From: Anaeramoeba flamelloides
Lineage: Eukaryota > Metamonada > Anaeramoebidae
Length of the DNA: 64,000 nt
Assembly (NCBI GenBank): GCA_027625915.1
Contig: JANTQA010000023.1
Span: 3,038,001 to 3,102,000, forward strand
Direction of reading: 5' to 3'
Positions 1 to 13,205 of this stretch are shown here, in pieces. Positions within the stretch are counted from its first letter, which is position 1; every line of letters begins with the position of its first letter. The notes beneath the pieces are model-generated. The model had not been told where the DNA came from. It worked only from the letters and a program-made list of their open reading frames with translations, and did no database searches. Made by a program: the position numbers and the translations under genes.

Positions 1-115
1 AAGTTGAACAACAATATTTTTTATGAATAAAAAAATCCATCTTCAAAAATAATACATAGTCAAAATTTTCTTAATGATTATTTGTCTTTTCGAAGATCTC
101 TTTTTTTTTTCACAA

Positions 116-122
<7 letters not shown>

Positions 123-168
<46 letters not shown>
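123..168 (+). repeat. A46 homopolymer
   Basis: An uninterrupted run of about 46 A lies in the left arm of FB1, followed by an A-rich GAAAAAG stretch. The small ORFs here are lysine or phenylalanine artefacts of this run. Confidence 0.95.
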
Positions 169-170
<2 letters not shown>

Positions 171-413
171 AAAAGAAAAACAAAAATTTGAAAAAGCAAA
201 ACTAAAATTTGAAAAATTAGAAAAAATGATTCTGATCCAAAAATTTGAAAATAATTTTTGTTAAGTATACTGGAATAAACCCTCAAAACAACTCCCATTA
301 ACATTCTAAAGTGAGTCAAAATTTATGAAAAATAGTTTACTTAAATTTAATAATTTTTATTAGGCTTTTATATTCAAATATGTCATTTATCTTTTGAGAT
401 CAAGAAGCACTAA

Positions 414-613
414 AGTAAGCTCCACTTTTCAGGCACAAACTTTCAACGAAATTTAAGGTACATAAAAAAATCTCAAAGTTAAGAACAAAATTTGTAATTT
501 TATTTTTTACAATTTATTTTACTACGAATTTGAATTTTGTGCTTTAATCTGAGATTTTTTTTGTGCCTTAAATTTCGTTGGAATTTTGTGCAATAAAAGT
601 GGATTTGACTGTA
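414..613. mobile_element. M1 MITE copy 1 (degenerate)
   Basis: A 200-bp palindromic MITE of the CAGTCAG family, with worn ends. It keeps the internal AGGCACAAACTTTCAACG block and the mirror TGTGCCTTAAATTTCGTTG block, and ends in GACTGTA. It lies in the core of FB1 and therefore inserted later than FB1. Confidence 0.8.
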
Positions 614-1873
614 TTATATCTCAAAATTTTAATATTACAAAATTTTATTGATCAAATTCCTAATACCAATTTAGTAGTGTTTTTCTCAACCTAGCATTTC
701 TGGTTCTAAGTCAAATATTTACTTCTTGCCAACAAAAAACCTTTGAAAAAACTGAGTTAGCATAAGATACTTTGTTTTTTTTTTGTTTTTTATTACAAAC
801 TTACCATTAATTATCCACTATGAAAATAATTATAATAACTAAAAATTTTGAAATTTTATTATTGTTTTGAATACCCCCGATATAAAAAGACCCTTTCCAT
901 CATTTTTTGCACAATACAACCCCCCCCCATAAAATACCCTTTTTATATATTCTATATAGATACAAGAATAATACCATCAGAAAACAAAAGTGTAAGGTTA
1001 AAAAAATCAAATTTCTGTAAAAAAAAATATCATTTTTTTTTAAATTTTTGAAATATCAACACGAAAATAGTAAAAAACTTAAACACCTACATGAATGGTA
1101 GAGCCGTTATTGTGAAATATATATTTTTTTAAATAAAAAAAATTTTTTTGTAATTTTTGATAGTAAGTTTGTTTAAAAACATAACCAACATACCACATAA
1201 AATCCAATATCGAAAAATAAAAAATGAAAAGAGAAAGTTTCTTCGAAAAAAGAGAAAAAAATGAGATTTTATTTCCAAATTGAATGGCTATTATTATTTT
1301 TTTAAACAATTAAACTATTTTACATAAATTTTGACCACGTTGATAATGTTAATGGGTGTTTTTAGAGGGTTTATCCAATATTCAAATCATAAAAAAAATT
1401 TCAATTTTTTGATCAGAATCATTTTTTCTAATTTGTACAAATTTTTATTTTAGTTTTTCTATTTTTTCTTTTTCTTTTTCTTTGTTTTCAAATTCTTATT
1501 TTTTTTTCAAGTTTTTCAAATTTTTTTTTTTCTTTTGTTTTTCTTTTTCTTTTTTTTTTTTCAAAAGATCAGGTGGAAAAAAAAAGATCATCAAAAAGAA
1601 AAATAATGATTAAGAAAATTGAGGCTATGTGATGACTTTTGAAAAGAATTTTATTATTAGTAAAAAATCTTCTTATTAAACCTTGTTTCAGTTAAATTTC
1701 AGTAATAAAAAATATGTAATACTCTTTTCTAAAATTTTGAACTCACTTTTTTTGAGTTTTTGGTTATATTATTTTTAATTTATAAAATATTAGGTTTTTA
1801 TATATTCATAATATTTTAAAAGCGAATTACAAATCAGATTTAATTATTAGTTGTTTTTAAATACCAAAGTATA

Positions 1874-2077
1874 TACAGTCAGTTTCACTTTTAAGGCACA
1901 AACTTTCAACGAAATTTAAGGCAAAAAAAAAAATCTCAAATTAAGGCACAAAATTTGGAATTTTTTTTTTTACAATTTATTTTTACTAGAATTTGAATTT
2001 TGTACTTTAATCTGAGATTTTTTTTTGTGCCTTAAATTTCGTTGAAAGTTTGTGCCTTAAAAGTGAAACTGACTGTA
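1874..2077. mobile_element. M1 MITE copy 2
   Basis: A near-perfect palindrome starting TA-CAGTCAGTTTCACTTTTAAG and ending with its reverse complement followed by TA. Each arm carries three AAGGCAC motifs about 24-25 bp apart. The flanking TA matches a TA target duplication, as in the Tc1/mariner/pogo superfamily. It has no coding capacity. This is one of the best-preserved copies in the window. Confidence 0.93.
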
Positions 2078-4083
2078 TATTTTTTTCCGATTTATTATTT
2101 CAAGTGAATCACAATTATTGAAATATTTTTTAGTTCCTAAGGAAAAATATCAAGTAGATATTTGCTGATATAGTGCCCCAAAACTTGGAAGACGAGTAAC
2201 TTGAAAATAAAATCAGAAAAGGCAAAGACAAAAAATACAAAAGGTTTAAGCAAATCAGATCTAAAAAAAAAAAAAAAAATACAACAATTAAACAAGTATT
2301 CACTAAATGAATATTCAAAATTAATTATAAAAATAAATTAAATTAGACAAATATACTCAGACTGCGATTTTGTGGTATTCTTTATTCGAGATAATATTTT
2401 TTTTTTTTTTTTTTGATATTTTTACCAATACTCATTTAAACTCTTGGTAAATTTGCTTTTTTCTTTTTTTAATTTTTTTTTTCTTCAATTTTTTTTGTTT
2501 TGATAACTTTTAACAATAATTTGTGTATGAAATTCCCAGAAATAATTGCGAAAAGTATGTTTCATGGTTAAATTCCCTTTCGAAGAAAATTCAGTCAACA
2601 AATATGTAGTGTGTAATTCAAACTATTTCAATAATAATATTAATAAATTGAAAGGAACGTATTTTGAAAAAAATTACCAAATAAAAATTCCAAGTTGAAG
2701 AAATAATAAGAAAACCAAGTTAAAAAAGAAGTAATTGTAATATATTTTACCTAATCGATCAAATAATAAATGTTGTTTTTTTTCATGTTTTTCTTCATTA
2801 ATTGTTTTCCTTATATTGATTTCCATTTTTTAATTGGTATATAAATCTTTTATACTTTGAGAAATTACATTCTCCTTTTTTATTTTAATATACGTTTATT
2901 TAGTTAAAGAAATGATTTTAATCATTTAATTTTAATATTAACTAAGTAATTCAAAATTTCTATAATGTACTTTTACGTTAAAACAAAAAATGCCAAGTAT
3001 CTTTGAAAATAATTCATCTGACTAAAAACAATTCTAATAAAACTGAGTTTCAATAACCTTTGCTCCTTTTATTAATTATTTGAGATAATATAACAAATAT
3101 TTATATTTGAAATTTAAAAAAAGATTAATAATATTCCTTCAATAATTGTTTTTTCAATTCTTTAGAAAAACAATCCATTTTGGATTTCCGTGACCCAACA
3201 AGATCAATACTGTTAATTGCAAAATAAAAAGATCAAAATTTAGATTCAGCTTTCTCCAAAAAAATCACAATTCAATGATTTAAAATAAATCATCAAATTC
3301 CCCAATTCTAAAAAGAAATTAATAATTTAAACTTGTTTAAAGAATCATAAAATTTGAAATTATATGTAATTTAATATCTTTTTATCCAAAACTGAATAAA
3401 AATTTTGTTCCAATTAATTTTGGAACAAATAGTAATAAAAAGTACCAAACAAATACTTTGAGACCACAAATTTTAAGCTAATTCTATGAAATTTGTCAAT
3501 GTTAAGAACAATAGAGAAATGAAAATATAATTGTTTTTTCAGATAATTTTCAAACATCAGTATCTCATAATAAATTATATTTGATAACAAAAGGTAATAA
3601 TAACAATGTGATACTTTTTAATCTCACGCTTAAACACAGTCCTAACTCAAATGAGTATAGGTACCTTAATAAAGAAATTTTCAAGATGTGAATTTTACTC
3701 AAAACAAATAGTTTTTATTTAATACAAAACAATTTATCTTTCTATTCAATGATTTTTTACTCCTCCACAAAAATGAAATCAATAATTACAGTTAAAAATA
3801 ACATTTTCAAAAAAGAATTAGGTGATTTTCCGATATTTTTGAAAATTTTCCATTAGCAGTAAGATTCAAGTCTAATTTGCAAAAGTCTCTTGAAGAAAAT
3901 ATTCTTATCCCAACTTTTTACTGTAAAATTCTAAGGACAAGACTTTAATAAATATAGGATCAAAAAAGAATAACTGTAACTTTCTGTGATTGCTAATCAA
4001 AAAATAAACTCCATTTTTTTTCTTTTTATCCCAAAACAATTTTTTTTTTTAGTTTTGGATTTTGTACATAAAAAAAAAACAGA
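2078..4083. other. AT-rich spacer
   Basis: No gene, RNA gene or clear repeat boundary was recognised here. The last ~100 bp before 4084 would hold the Furry promoter; only T-rich sequence is seen. Confidence 0.6.
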
Positions 4084-6869
4084 ATGGCTAATCTCCAAAA
4101 ACATGTTGTTGAACAAACACTAAACGAATTTTGTTTTGAAACACTTGTCGTTATAAAAAGAATTGTTACAAAAGTATGCATTTCATTCCTTTTTGTTATT
4201 GAAGAAAAGCCAAACAAATTGGCACAATTACTTTTTTTTCAAACAAACTTTAATTCAAAACAAACAAAACAAAACAACAACAATACCAATACAACCTGTT
4301 TCCTTAAATCTAAAATTTTCGAAAAAGAATCAAAGTTATTCACTAAAAGATTTTGAACTCAAATCGCATTTCAAATTAAAGAATGCATTTGACACGGTTT
4401 CTTCAATTTCAACAAAATATACGACCAAGGTTTTAACAGCACTGATTTCTTGGCGCGAACTTGTCAAAGAACAGCAACCTGATCCTTTTCGAAGAGTCAA
4501 AATGTTTGAAACAGTTTCTTTATTTTTTTTATTGCAAATAAAATCAAAAAAAAAAAATAATTCACTTTTTGTTTCTTGTTTCACTGCTCTTTTTTCTAAA
4601 AATCTTAACTTATAAATTTAATCAAAAAAAATAAAAACCCAATAGCAATTTTATTCATTTTTTAAAAAAAGAAAATTTTCAGGAACTAACAAAACAAGTA
4701 AGAAAATTAATTTTTTATTGTTTCTCCAAATTCAAAAAAAAAAAAAAAAATGCAACTTTTCACACAGAAACAAATTACAAAAAAAAAAAACAGACCTGTG
4801 TCAACAATTCCTCAAAATCTTTTAAATAAACCCCACAACAACAAAAATAACAATCAAAACAAACACACAAACAAAAACAAAACAAAAAACTCCAAACAAA
4901 ATTAAACAACAACAACAAAAACCAAACAACAAAAACCAAACCTTCGAAAAGTTATTGTTTGATTATATTTTCACCCAGATTGTAAATCAAATACTCTCCT
5001 CAAGACAAACGGGGCTCTTAGCAACGACTGTTGACAAATTATTAAACATTGCATTTTTTTCAATTTTAGATTTGAATAAATTCAAATCAAGAACAGACTT
5101 TCTGGATGTTAAAGGATCGAATGATCAAATAACAATATTTGCTGCCAGGCAATTAAAACAGAATTGTAAATTTGTGTTAGAATCGCTTGGCACCATGATC
5201 ACAACACTCTCACGTATCTCGTTTAAAATTATGACAAATAAAATTTTCCATTTGATCCATAACGAGAATGAATTAAAGCATGGGCTATTTTTAGCGATGA
5301 GATTTGTGGTCTTAGATTTAACATCTCAGGAGGGTGTTGAAAGGGGCACGAAGTTTATCACCTTAATCAAGGAATTATTCCAAGAGATGAAAAACAAAAA
5401 CGAAGGCTTAGATTTGTCTGTCTCCATTTCACAGATCTTAATGAAATCGATCGGCGTGCTAAACGGAGCAAAAATCATGTACAGTGGATGGTACCATTCC
5501 ATTAATAACCTCTGGGAAACGGCGCTTGAAATTGCCAAGATAAAGAAAACGAACGGGATGGGGCTATATTTCCTAACGGCGATTTATTGTTGCCTTGATC
5601 AAAAAAACTTTCTTGAAAAAAAAAAGGCATATCTGTCTCTTTTATTAAAGTCGTTAAAAGATAAATCAAATAGGACACATGCCATTTACTGTATCTCGAA
5701 ATTTTTCAAAGCTTTGTTAAGTAACGTCAACCAATACGCCAGCGAAATGAAAAGCAAACCATTAGAAATTATTAATCCAATTATCGAAAGAGCATTTGTT
5801 ATCAAGAAGAATAAAATAAAGCTAATAAACTATAATCAAAAGCAGTTGAAGGCCCTAAAAAAATTGTTATTTCAAATAACTATTTGGGACTTTAATTACA
5901 CTTTAAACACAGTTTTGAGAACAATTTTGATTAAAAAAAATGTAACGAATGAACGACTAATTATTGGCCTGTACGGTATCAAATATTTATTTTTCAAAAA
6001 CCACTTTAAAAGTAACATAAATTATAATAATAATGATGATAATGATGATAATAATACACGCAATAATAACAGCAATCTACCCAGAAGAAATGAGAAAAAG
6101 GCATCACAAACTATTCCACTCGATCAATTAAAAAATAAAAGCAAATTAAAATTTAATATTGAAAATATTCATTCTTTTATAATCAATTACGAAAACGATC
6201 TTTTTCATTTAATTCAAAATTCACTAAATATATTGGATAAACAATATGGCAATTTGCTATTATATAATAACAAGCTACACAAATCTTATCAAGATTTAAT
6301 ACCCAAGGAAATTTGTTCGATCCATTTAATGCGCTCATGCATTGAATTAATTCCCCAGTTTTATCCTTTACAAAACAAAATTTTTAATTTGCTTTGCCGA
6401 TACACTTTGCACATTCAAGCCAATTTAGCTCGAAAGGCTAAAAAGGCATTAATCAATACAATTATTTATCGCCCAAATTTAAGATTTACAGTCATCAAGG
6501 AATTTGCTGATTTCCTATTAACAATACCTTCAAATTATACACACCTATTATCCACCAGTTTATTGACTTTCAATGAATTGATCAATATATGGAGAAACAT
6601 TTTGACAGGGAACATAAAAATGAATTTTAATTTAATAAAACCTGAATTGGAATGTAATAAAAATTTAAAATATTTAGAGTTAAAATTTGATCCCTTATAT
6701 ATTGAAAGTATTTTAATTATTTTATTAACTTCAACTAATTATAAGGTTCGACGACATTCGTTAAAAGTTTTAAATAATTTTACCAACCTTGAAATTACCA
6801 TTCATGATAATAACAATAATAATAATAATTATAATAATAATAAGGATAATAATAATTATAATAATAAGG

Positions 6870-6900
<31 letters not shown>

Positions 6901-7819
6901 TAATAATAATGATGATGATGATTATCCGGTTAGATTAATTCATATATTAAATGGATTACATTCAGAATTAATTAATTTAAAAAAAATTTATATTGAAAAA
7001 CATTATCACCCAGCAAAATTATTAAATGTTGATATTTTATCAGAGTTATTAAATCAGAATACCATTAATTATTTAAACTACAATAATCTGATTAATGAAA
7101 ATATTTATAAAAATGAGAACAACAACAACAATAATAATAATAATTGTTTTAAAAATGATCAATTCAAATTTTCAAACAAAATATATTCATTAATTTATTC
7201 CAAATCCAAAGAAGATTACCAATGGTGGATTAGATGTCTTTTTAAAATAATAATTGTTTATAAAAAAAAATATCCATTATTACAAAAGAAAATTTATAGA
7301 TTAAGTTTTAAATTATTAAATTCATTAAATATAAATTTTAATAATAAATTATTAAATACTGAAATTAACAATTTAAACATTTTAAGGTGGTCTTCTTTAT
7401 GCGGATTAATATTTTTAAATATTAATAAGAAAAAATTAAATTTAAATAATCTTGAATCGATCAAAAAGAAAAAATGGTATTCATTAATCATGAAATCTTT
7501 AAATTATTTAAACAAAGAAAAGGAATTAACTTATTTTGGAGTATTATTTTCCTTATCTCAAATTAATATTAAATTATTCCCATTATTGTTAAATGGGCTT
7601 AAAAAAATAATAAACAAATTATTATTAACCAATAAAAACGATTTAATTATTAAAGGCCAGAAAGGGAAATTATTAACGAATATTATAACATTATACAGGA
7701 TTATTTCTTATAAATTAAATTTTAATATTTCTAATAATAATAATGAAAAACAATCAAATAATATTAGAAATGGCAATGATAACAACAATAACACTACCAC
7801 CACTAATAATAATAATATC

Positions 7820-7852
<33 letters not shown>

Positions 7853-10340
7853 AACAATAATAATCATAATAAAAATAATAATACGATGTACAAAAAAAAA
7901 AAGAAGAATAAAAAGAAGAAAAAGAAAAAGAAAAAGAAGAAAAATAATAACAACAACAATAATAACAACAAAAATAAAGATTATAACAAAAATAACAAAA
8001 GATTAAATAAAAAAGAATTCGAGATTTTAAATATATTAATTAACCAATTAGAACAAATTCACCAATGTCTAATAAACCCAAACATAATACCTTTAACTAT
8101 TGACCAGTTACCATTAAGGTACAATTTTTGTTTATTTGTTGATCGGATTGTAGAATTACGATCCATTAATCAAAATTATTTACCAAAAGAAACTAGAGGA
8201 GAATTATTTGTGATGATGCAAGAAATGAGTGGGATAGGTAGCCAGGGCGAAGCAAAAAGGAATGAAGAATTAAAAATAGCTGTAGAACAAAGCACCGAAA
8301 GGATCAAAGAGATTGAATTACAAATCCAATTTAAAAGGCAATATTTAATTTCAAGAAAGTCGGTGGAATATACTGCTTGTAAATGTATGTCATCTTTATT
8401 ATATGGATTAAAATTCTGGGAAAGTGCAACTAGGAGCGACAGTATAGTGTTTAGTTGGATGAATGGACTATTGCAAACCAAATATGCCTATTTAAGAGAA
8501 TTAGGAACGAAGGCAGTGAGAAATTTTTTTTTAGAGAATTCACAAGATTTAATTGATTCCTATTTGGATTTATCTTATTCCGTAATTACACCAATTACCT
8601 TTGCTTACACTACTGTGATAATGGAATCAATTATTAAAAAAAAAGTAAATCTAAAACCACATATATTGATTAATTTCATGATATATAATGTCGGGAATTC
8701 GAATCAAAAAATTAGAAACTTAACAACACAGTTAATACAGAAAATTGGAATCGATTTAATACCAATAAATAACACAACAGATCGATCAATTTTCACTTCA
8801 CTTTCCCCTGAACGTTGTTCAATATCTGAAACTTATAAAAGCATCCAATATAAGATTTCCATGATCCTTGCCAAAAATCAACAGTCTTTAATTGTGATAT
8901 TTATTAAACAACTAATTAAGAGATATTGGAATTTGCATTCAATGGAAAAGCAACACCGCGAAAAAATTTCTGGGATATCTGCTAGAAAGGAATCAATACT
9001 TATTTATTTAATCCCGTGGTTAAACGAAATAAAATATGAAAAAAATGATTTAAATTCAATCAATAATTTTAATATCATCTTAGAAGATTTGATTGAAATT
9101 TCAATTAATGGAATAGGTTCTTACTCTAGAACAATTGAAAAAATATGGCTAACGATGGGTAATAAAATTGAAAATATTTTGGCAATTTTTAAATTTTTAA
9201 TATCTCTAAGTAAAAATTGTCAAATTCCTAGTTTTATTTATATTGCAAAAAAAATTTCCATTTGTTTATTTAAAAACTCTATTCAAGTTATTTATATTTT
9301 ATTTAATTTAATTAATTCAATTCAATTAAATAATAATAATAATAATAATAATAAAAATAATGCTAACAGTGATAGCGAATATAATTTTAAAGAATATGAT
9401 TTAAAAAATATAAAAAAATATAATTCAATTGAATTTAGTAAACGTCTTAAATTGAAAAAACAAAATTCACATTCAAAATGGAATGTTCCAGGGTTTAAAA
9501 ATATTAATAATGAAGAAACGAATAATTTCTCTTATTTAAAAAATAAAACAAAAAATTATACTGAGAAACAAGAAAAATTATTAACTGAAATTATCGATAT
9601 TTCACAATTTCGATCAAAACAAAAATTAATCAAGAATAATTTAACTTCAAAAAGTTATTTTCAGAAAAATTTAAAATCTCAAAAATATAATTATCTACAT
9701 CATAAAAGTAATCAAAATATTAATACAATAAACTTTGAAAAATCACATTTTGGCTTAATATTACTAACAGAAATTGTTAAAGAAAGCAATAAAGAAATTG
9801 AAAAAAATTTATCTTTTATTTTTCATATTATTTTCATTATGATGGATCATAAATCACCAATAGTATATGAGCATTGTAAATTATTATTAATTAATTTAAT
9901 AATTTCATTAATATTTGAAAACAATAATAAAACCTTTTTAAAAAACCAAAAATTATTAAATAAATTAAAAAAAAAAAAAAAAAAAGAAATTCAAAAAAAA
10001 AAAAAAATTAAAAATTATTCGATTATCAATAGAATTAATTGACCAAATAATTAAATGTGAAAATAAACCATTATGGAATTACGAAATTATTACTCAAAAA
10101 AATTTTGAATTAAAATCTGAAGAAATAATAAAAAATTATTTATTAAAAATTTTAAAAATCTTTTCAATAATTGATCCTAAATTAAAAGAAAAATGGAGTA
10201 AATTATCTTATAACTGGTCTTCGACATTTTTATTTTTCAAGAATCCTGATAATAATCCTAATTCCAACAATTCCAATTCCAATAATAATAATAATGATAA
10301 TAATGATAATAATAATAATATTAATAATAATAATAATAAT

Positions 10341-10423
<83 letters not shown>

Positions 10424-13205
10424 TAATAATAATGATAATAAAAACAACAACAACAATAATAATATTAATATATTAAATAAACACACTGAAAATCAAAAAA
10501 AAAAAAATTTACAAAAAAAAAAATTAATTATTTTAGCTAGATCAAACCAAATTTATAAAATATTATTCACTAAAGTAACGAATTCAGAAATTAGAGAATT
10601 GATTAATTCTTTATTGATTACTTTCCAAAATACACATTATTTTGTTAAATCAATAGATGAACAAATTAATGGGTTCAATTGGTTTGTTTTTGAAATAATA
10701 AAAACTTTTGATAAAATAATTTCTCAAATGGATTCGTTATTATTATTTCCACACATCTTTTGGGCAATCATTACTTTATTAAATAGTAAAAATGAAAATA
10801 TTTTATTTTATAGTTTACAATTAGTAGACAAATTATTTGATTTAAATGTAAATGATAAAGATACAATAAGAATTTTATTATCTTCAAAACCAACTGACTG
10901 GGACCCACCATTTAATGGTTTATTATCAAAAATAATTGACACTTTATTTTATCCAAATTGTAGGACTTTATCTTTAAAAATAATAATCAAATTATTAAAA
11001 ATTGATTCTAATGAAATTGTTGAAAAGAATACGAAAAATAGAATATTGTATTTTTTATTAATCTTATTACCCATTTTAACAAAAAACTTTGATAATAATA
11101 ACAATAATTTAACTAACATTGAATTTGAGGATAATTATACAAATAACGATAATGATGATGATGATAATGAAAATATTGTTTTTCAAAATTTTATTAAAGA
11201 AATCGATTTTAAATCTTTTCTAATTGATTTAATAAAATTTTTTAAAAAATTCAAATATGAGAAAATTTCTCAGATCTTAAATCATTATAATTCTAATGAA
11301 TATTTCAATCAAAAAGATAAATTTGTTGAAAGCATTAAAAATGAAATTTCGAATATCTTTTTCCCAAAATATAATTGCCAAATCATTAATTTCTTATTAA
11401 AATATTCTTGCCAAGGTCCAAAATTTTTACGTTCAGATATTTTATTAATCACCAGTATCTTTTTAAACGGAATTGATTTGTCTTTAAAAAAAAATTCAAA
11501 TATTAATAAGAAATTGTTTAAAGACTTAATATTGCTTACTAAAGGTAAATTGAGAAATCAAGTTTTAAAAGTTTTAAAATCAGCAATTATAGGTGCAGAT
11601 TTCTCTTTAGCCAAATTTGACATTAATTTAGTCAATGAAAAAAAAATTCAGAAACATCTTGATAAGATTTCCGTTGGTCAATTTATTCTAACAAAAGGGA
11701 AAAAACTAAATAGAATTTCTTACAACAAGAGACATTCCGTTACTCTTTTCAATAATAATAGCAGAAATGAGAATAATGCCCTTGACCAACTTAACAAATT
11801 TTCTCATTTAAAAATACAAATAGAAAAATTAAAAAGTTTTAATTTAAAAAGGATTAATACTGAAAATGGTATAAATCAAATAATAACCCAATTAACCCAA
11901 TTATTAAAAAATTATCATTTTGAAACTAAAATTAAGCAAACCAATTTAACTTTATCCTCAAATAACGACCACCATTTGAAAAGCATAAGATCAAAAACTC
12001 AATTTATCCAAATTGTAAATAATAATAATGATAAGAAAAAGAAAAAGGATAATAATGATAATGATAATGATAATGATATTGACTTAAATATAACCGGGAG
12101 TTCCGATTTGAAAAACAATAACAATAATGGAAAATTCACATTAAAAAATCATTCCAATGAATTAAAAGAATTTGGTTCAGATTCATTAATAAATATAACA
12201 ACACAAGAAATAGATTCAGCTTACCAGCAATCTAATGATGGAAAAATCAAAAGCCAAAAGGAAAGCGGTAATAAAGACTCGATTCATAAAGAAAGTATAA
12301 AAAATGAGGCAAATGAAATTGTAACTGAAAACGATCTCTTCAATAATGAGAATAATAATGAAAGTGGGAATACGGGAAAAAAGGGAAGTGAAAATTTGAA
12401 TGATAGTAATGAAGAAAATAACATTCAATTATTTGATGATATTGATCTTAAAGAGATAACAATAGAAGAATTAGACAAGTCAAGAAAATTAGTTACAAAA
12501 GAAGTCAGGAATTGGTCACGGGTTCGAAGAAGAAAAATTTTGCAGTTTGATAAACCAGAAATTTTTAACATATATAATATTGGATTAAATCTTTATCAAA
12601 TAATAGTAAAGGATTTTAAAATTATTTTACAAAAATCTTTCAATTTGCTTGATGGCCATTATGAAAAAAAAGTAATACAGTCTCTTCCAATTTTCCAAAA
12701 ATTTTTACAAGGGTCTTTTCTTTATCTTGCATATAAAGATGCTAAAGACGAAAAATATGTCAAAATTCAAAATAAATTGCAAAAAATTCATTTAGAAAAT
12801 AAGAACAAATTAATCCAAATTAAAGAAGAGATGACTGGATTCACAAACAATATGGAAAAACAAAGAATTACTTATCTAGAAAAGCAAAGAGCAACATATG
12901 ACTCAATCATTACGTTACAAGAAATTAAACAAAATAATAATAATAATAATGGGAACCATAAAAAAAAAAAAAAATTGATTGCAGAAAATCAACTTTGCTT
13001 AGCTTTGACTGAACAGCAACGTTATTTGCTAAGCTTTTTAATTTCCTTATTAGAACTTTCCTCATTAATCAACCAGTTCATTGACATTGTTAATCATGAT
13101 TTTGATTTTCATACAAAAAAAATAATTTATCAAACTTTAATTCAACAACAAGATAATTTGTTAAATATTTTGGAAAACAGAGAAAGGGATTTAAGATTTA
13201 ATTAG
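4084..13205 (+). CDS. fry: Furry-family NDR-kinase scaffold protein (FRY/MOR2/Tao3)
   Basis: Giant HEAT/armadillo-like scaffold. Furry proteins bind NDR/LATS kinases with MOB partners and act in polarity, morphogenesis and mitosis. My exon model is 4084-4173, 4328-4513 and 4952-13205, about 2,840 residues (human FRY is about 3,000). Joining at GT-AG keeps frame and rebuilds the Furry N-terminus: a helix from HVVEQTLNEF, then LISWREL, then LLFDYIFTQIVNQIL. Diagnostic blocks run in family order: YLIPWLNEI near 9006, FIMMDHKSPIVYEHCKLLL near 9834, KPLWNYEIITQKN near 10065, TDWDPPFNGLLSK near 10892, and the helical C-terminus ending in INQFIDIVNHD. Asparagine runs (6800, 7100, 7800, 10280) break the conserved parts. 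The reading frame moves by one base inside A19/A15 runs at 9967-10007, yet Furry homology continues on both sides. This suggests a homopolymer length error or slippage, not a dead gene. The donor at 4514 (GTTTCT) is weak, so intron 2 is the least certain part. Confidence 0.95.
4174..4327 (+). other. Furry intron 1 (predicted)
   Basis: GTATGC donor after an AAA codon and an AAAAAG acceptor; 154 bp, phase 0. It is inferred because the 5' exon frame differs from the next one and the join restores a Furry-like N-terminus of the right length. Confidence 0.6.
4514..4951 (+). other. Furry intron 2 (predicted)
   Basis: 438 bp, phase 0, AC-rich with CAACAACAA runs near its 3' end and an AAAAG acceptor. 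Splicing removes the in-frame stop near 4613 and joins FET to LLFDYIF, as expected from the family alignment. The donor is weak and another donor nearby is possible. Confidence 0.5.
10279..10460 (+). repeat. (AAT)n microsatellite in Furry
   Basis: About 180 bp of AAT repeats with GAT and ATT interruptions. In the Furry frame it codes a run of about 50 Asn with some Asp and Ile, placed between conserved blocks, so it is a flexible insert. Reverse-strand leucine and forward isoleucine ORFs here are shadows. Confidence 0.95.

Larger units (their letters stand above)
55..1629. mobile_element. FB1: large foldback element with ~300-bp inverted arms
   Basis: The left arm (about 55-345) is repeated in reverse complement at about 1320-1629. 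Shared landmarks run in the same order: CATAG at the tip, a TTTTCTTAATnATTA block, an AAGATC pair around a long A-run, AATGATTCTGATC, an ATAAACCCTC block and CCCATTAACATT. The arms are about 300 bp, and the core of about 700 bp codes for nothing recognisable. An M1 MITE sits inside at 414-613. No transposase is visible, so the family is unknown; long-armed foldback DNA transposon is the likely class. No clear target duplication was found. Confidence 0.75.

Noticed and set aside
10208-10486. Leucine- and isoleucine-rich ORFs on both strands
   Set aside because: They are other-frame readings of the AAT microsatellite that codes the Asn run in Furry.
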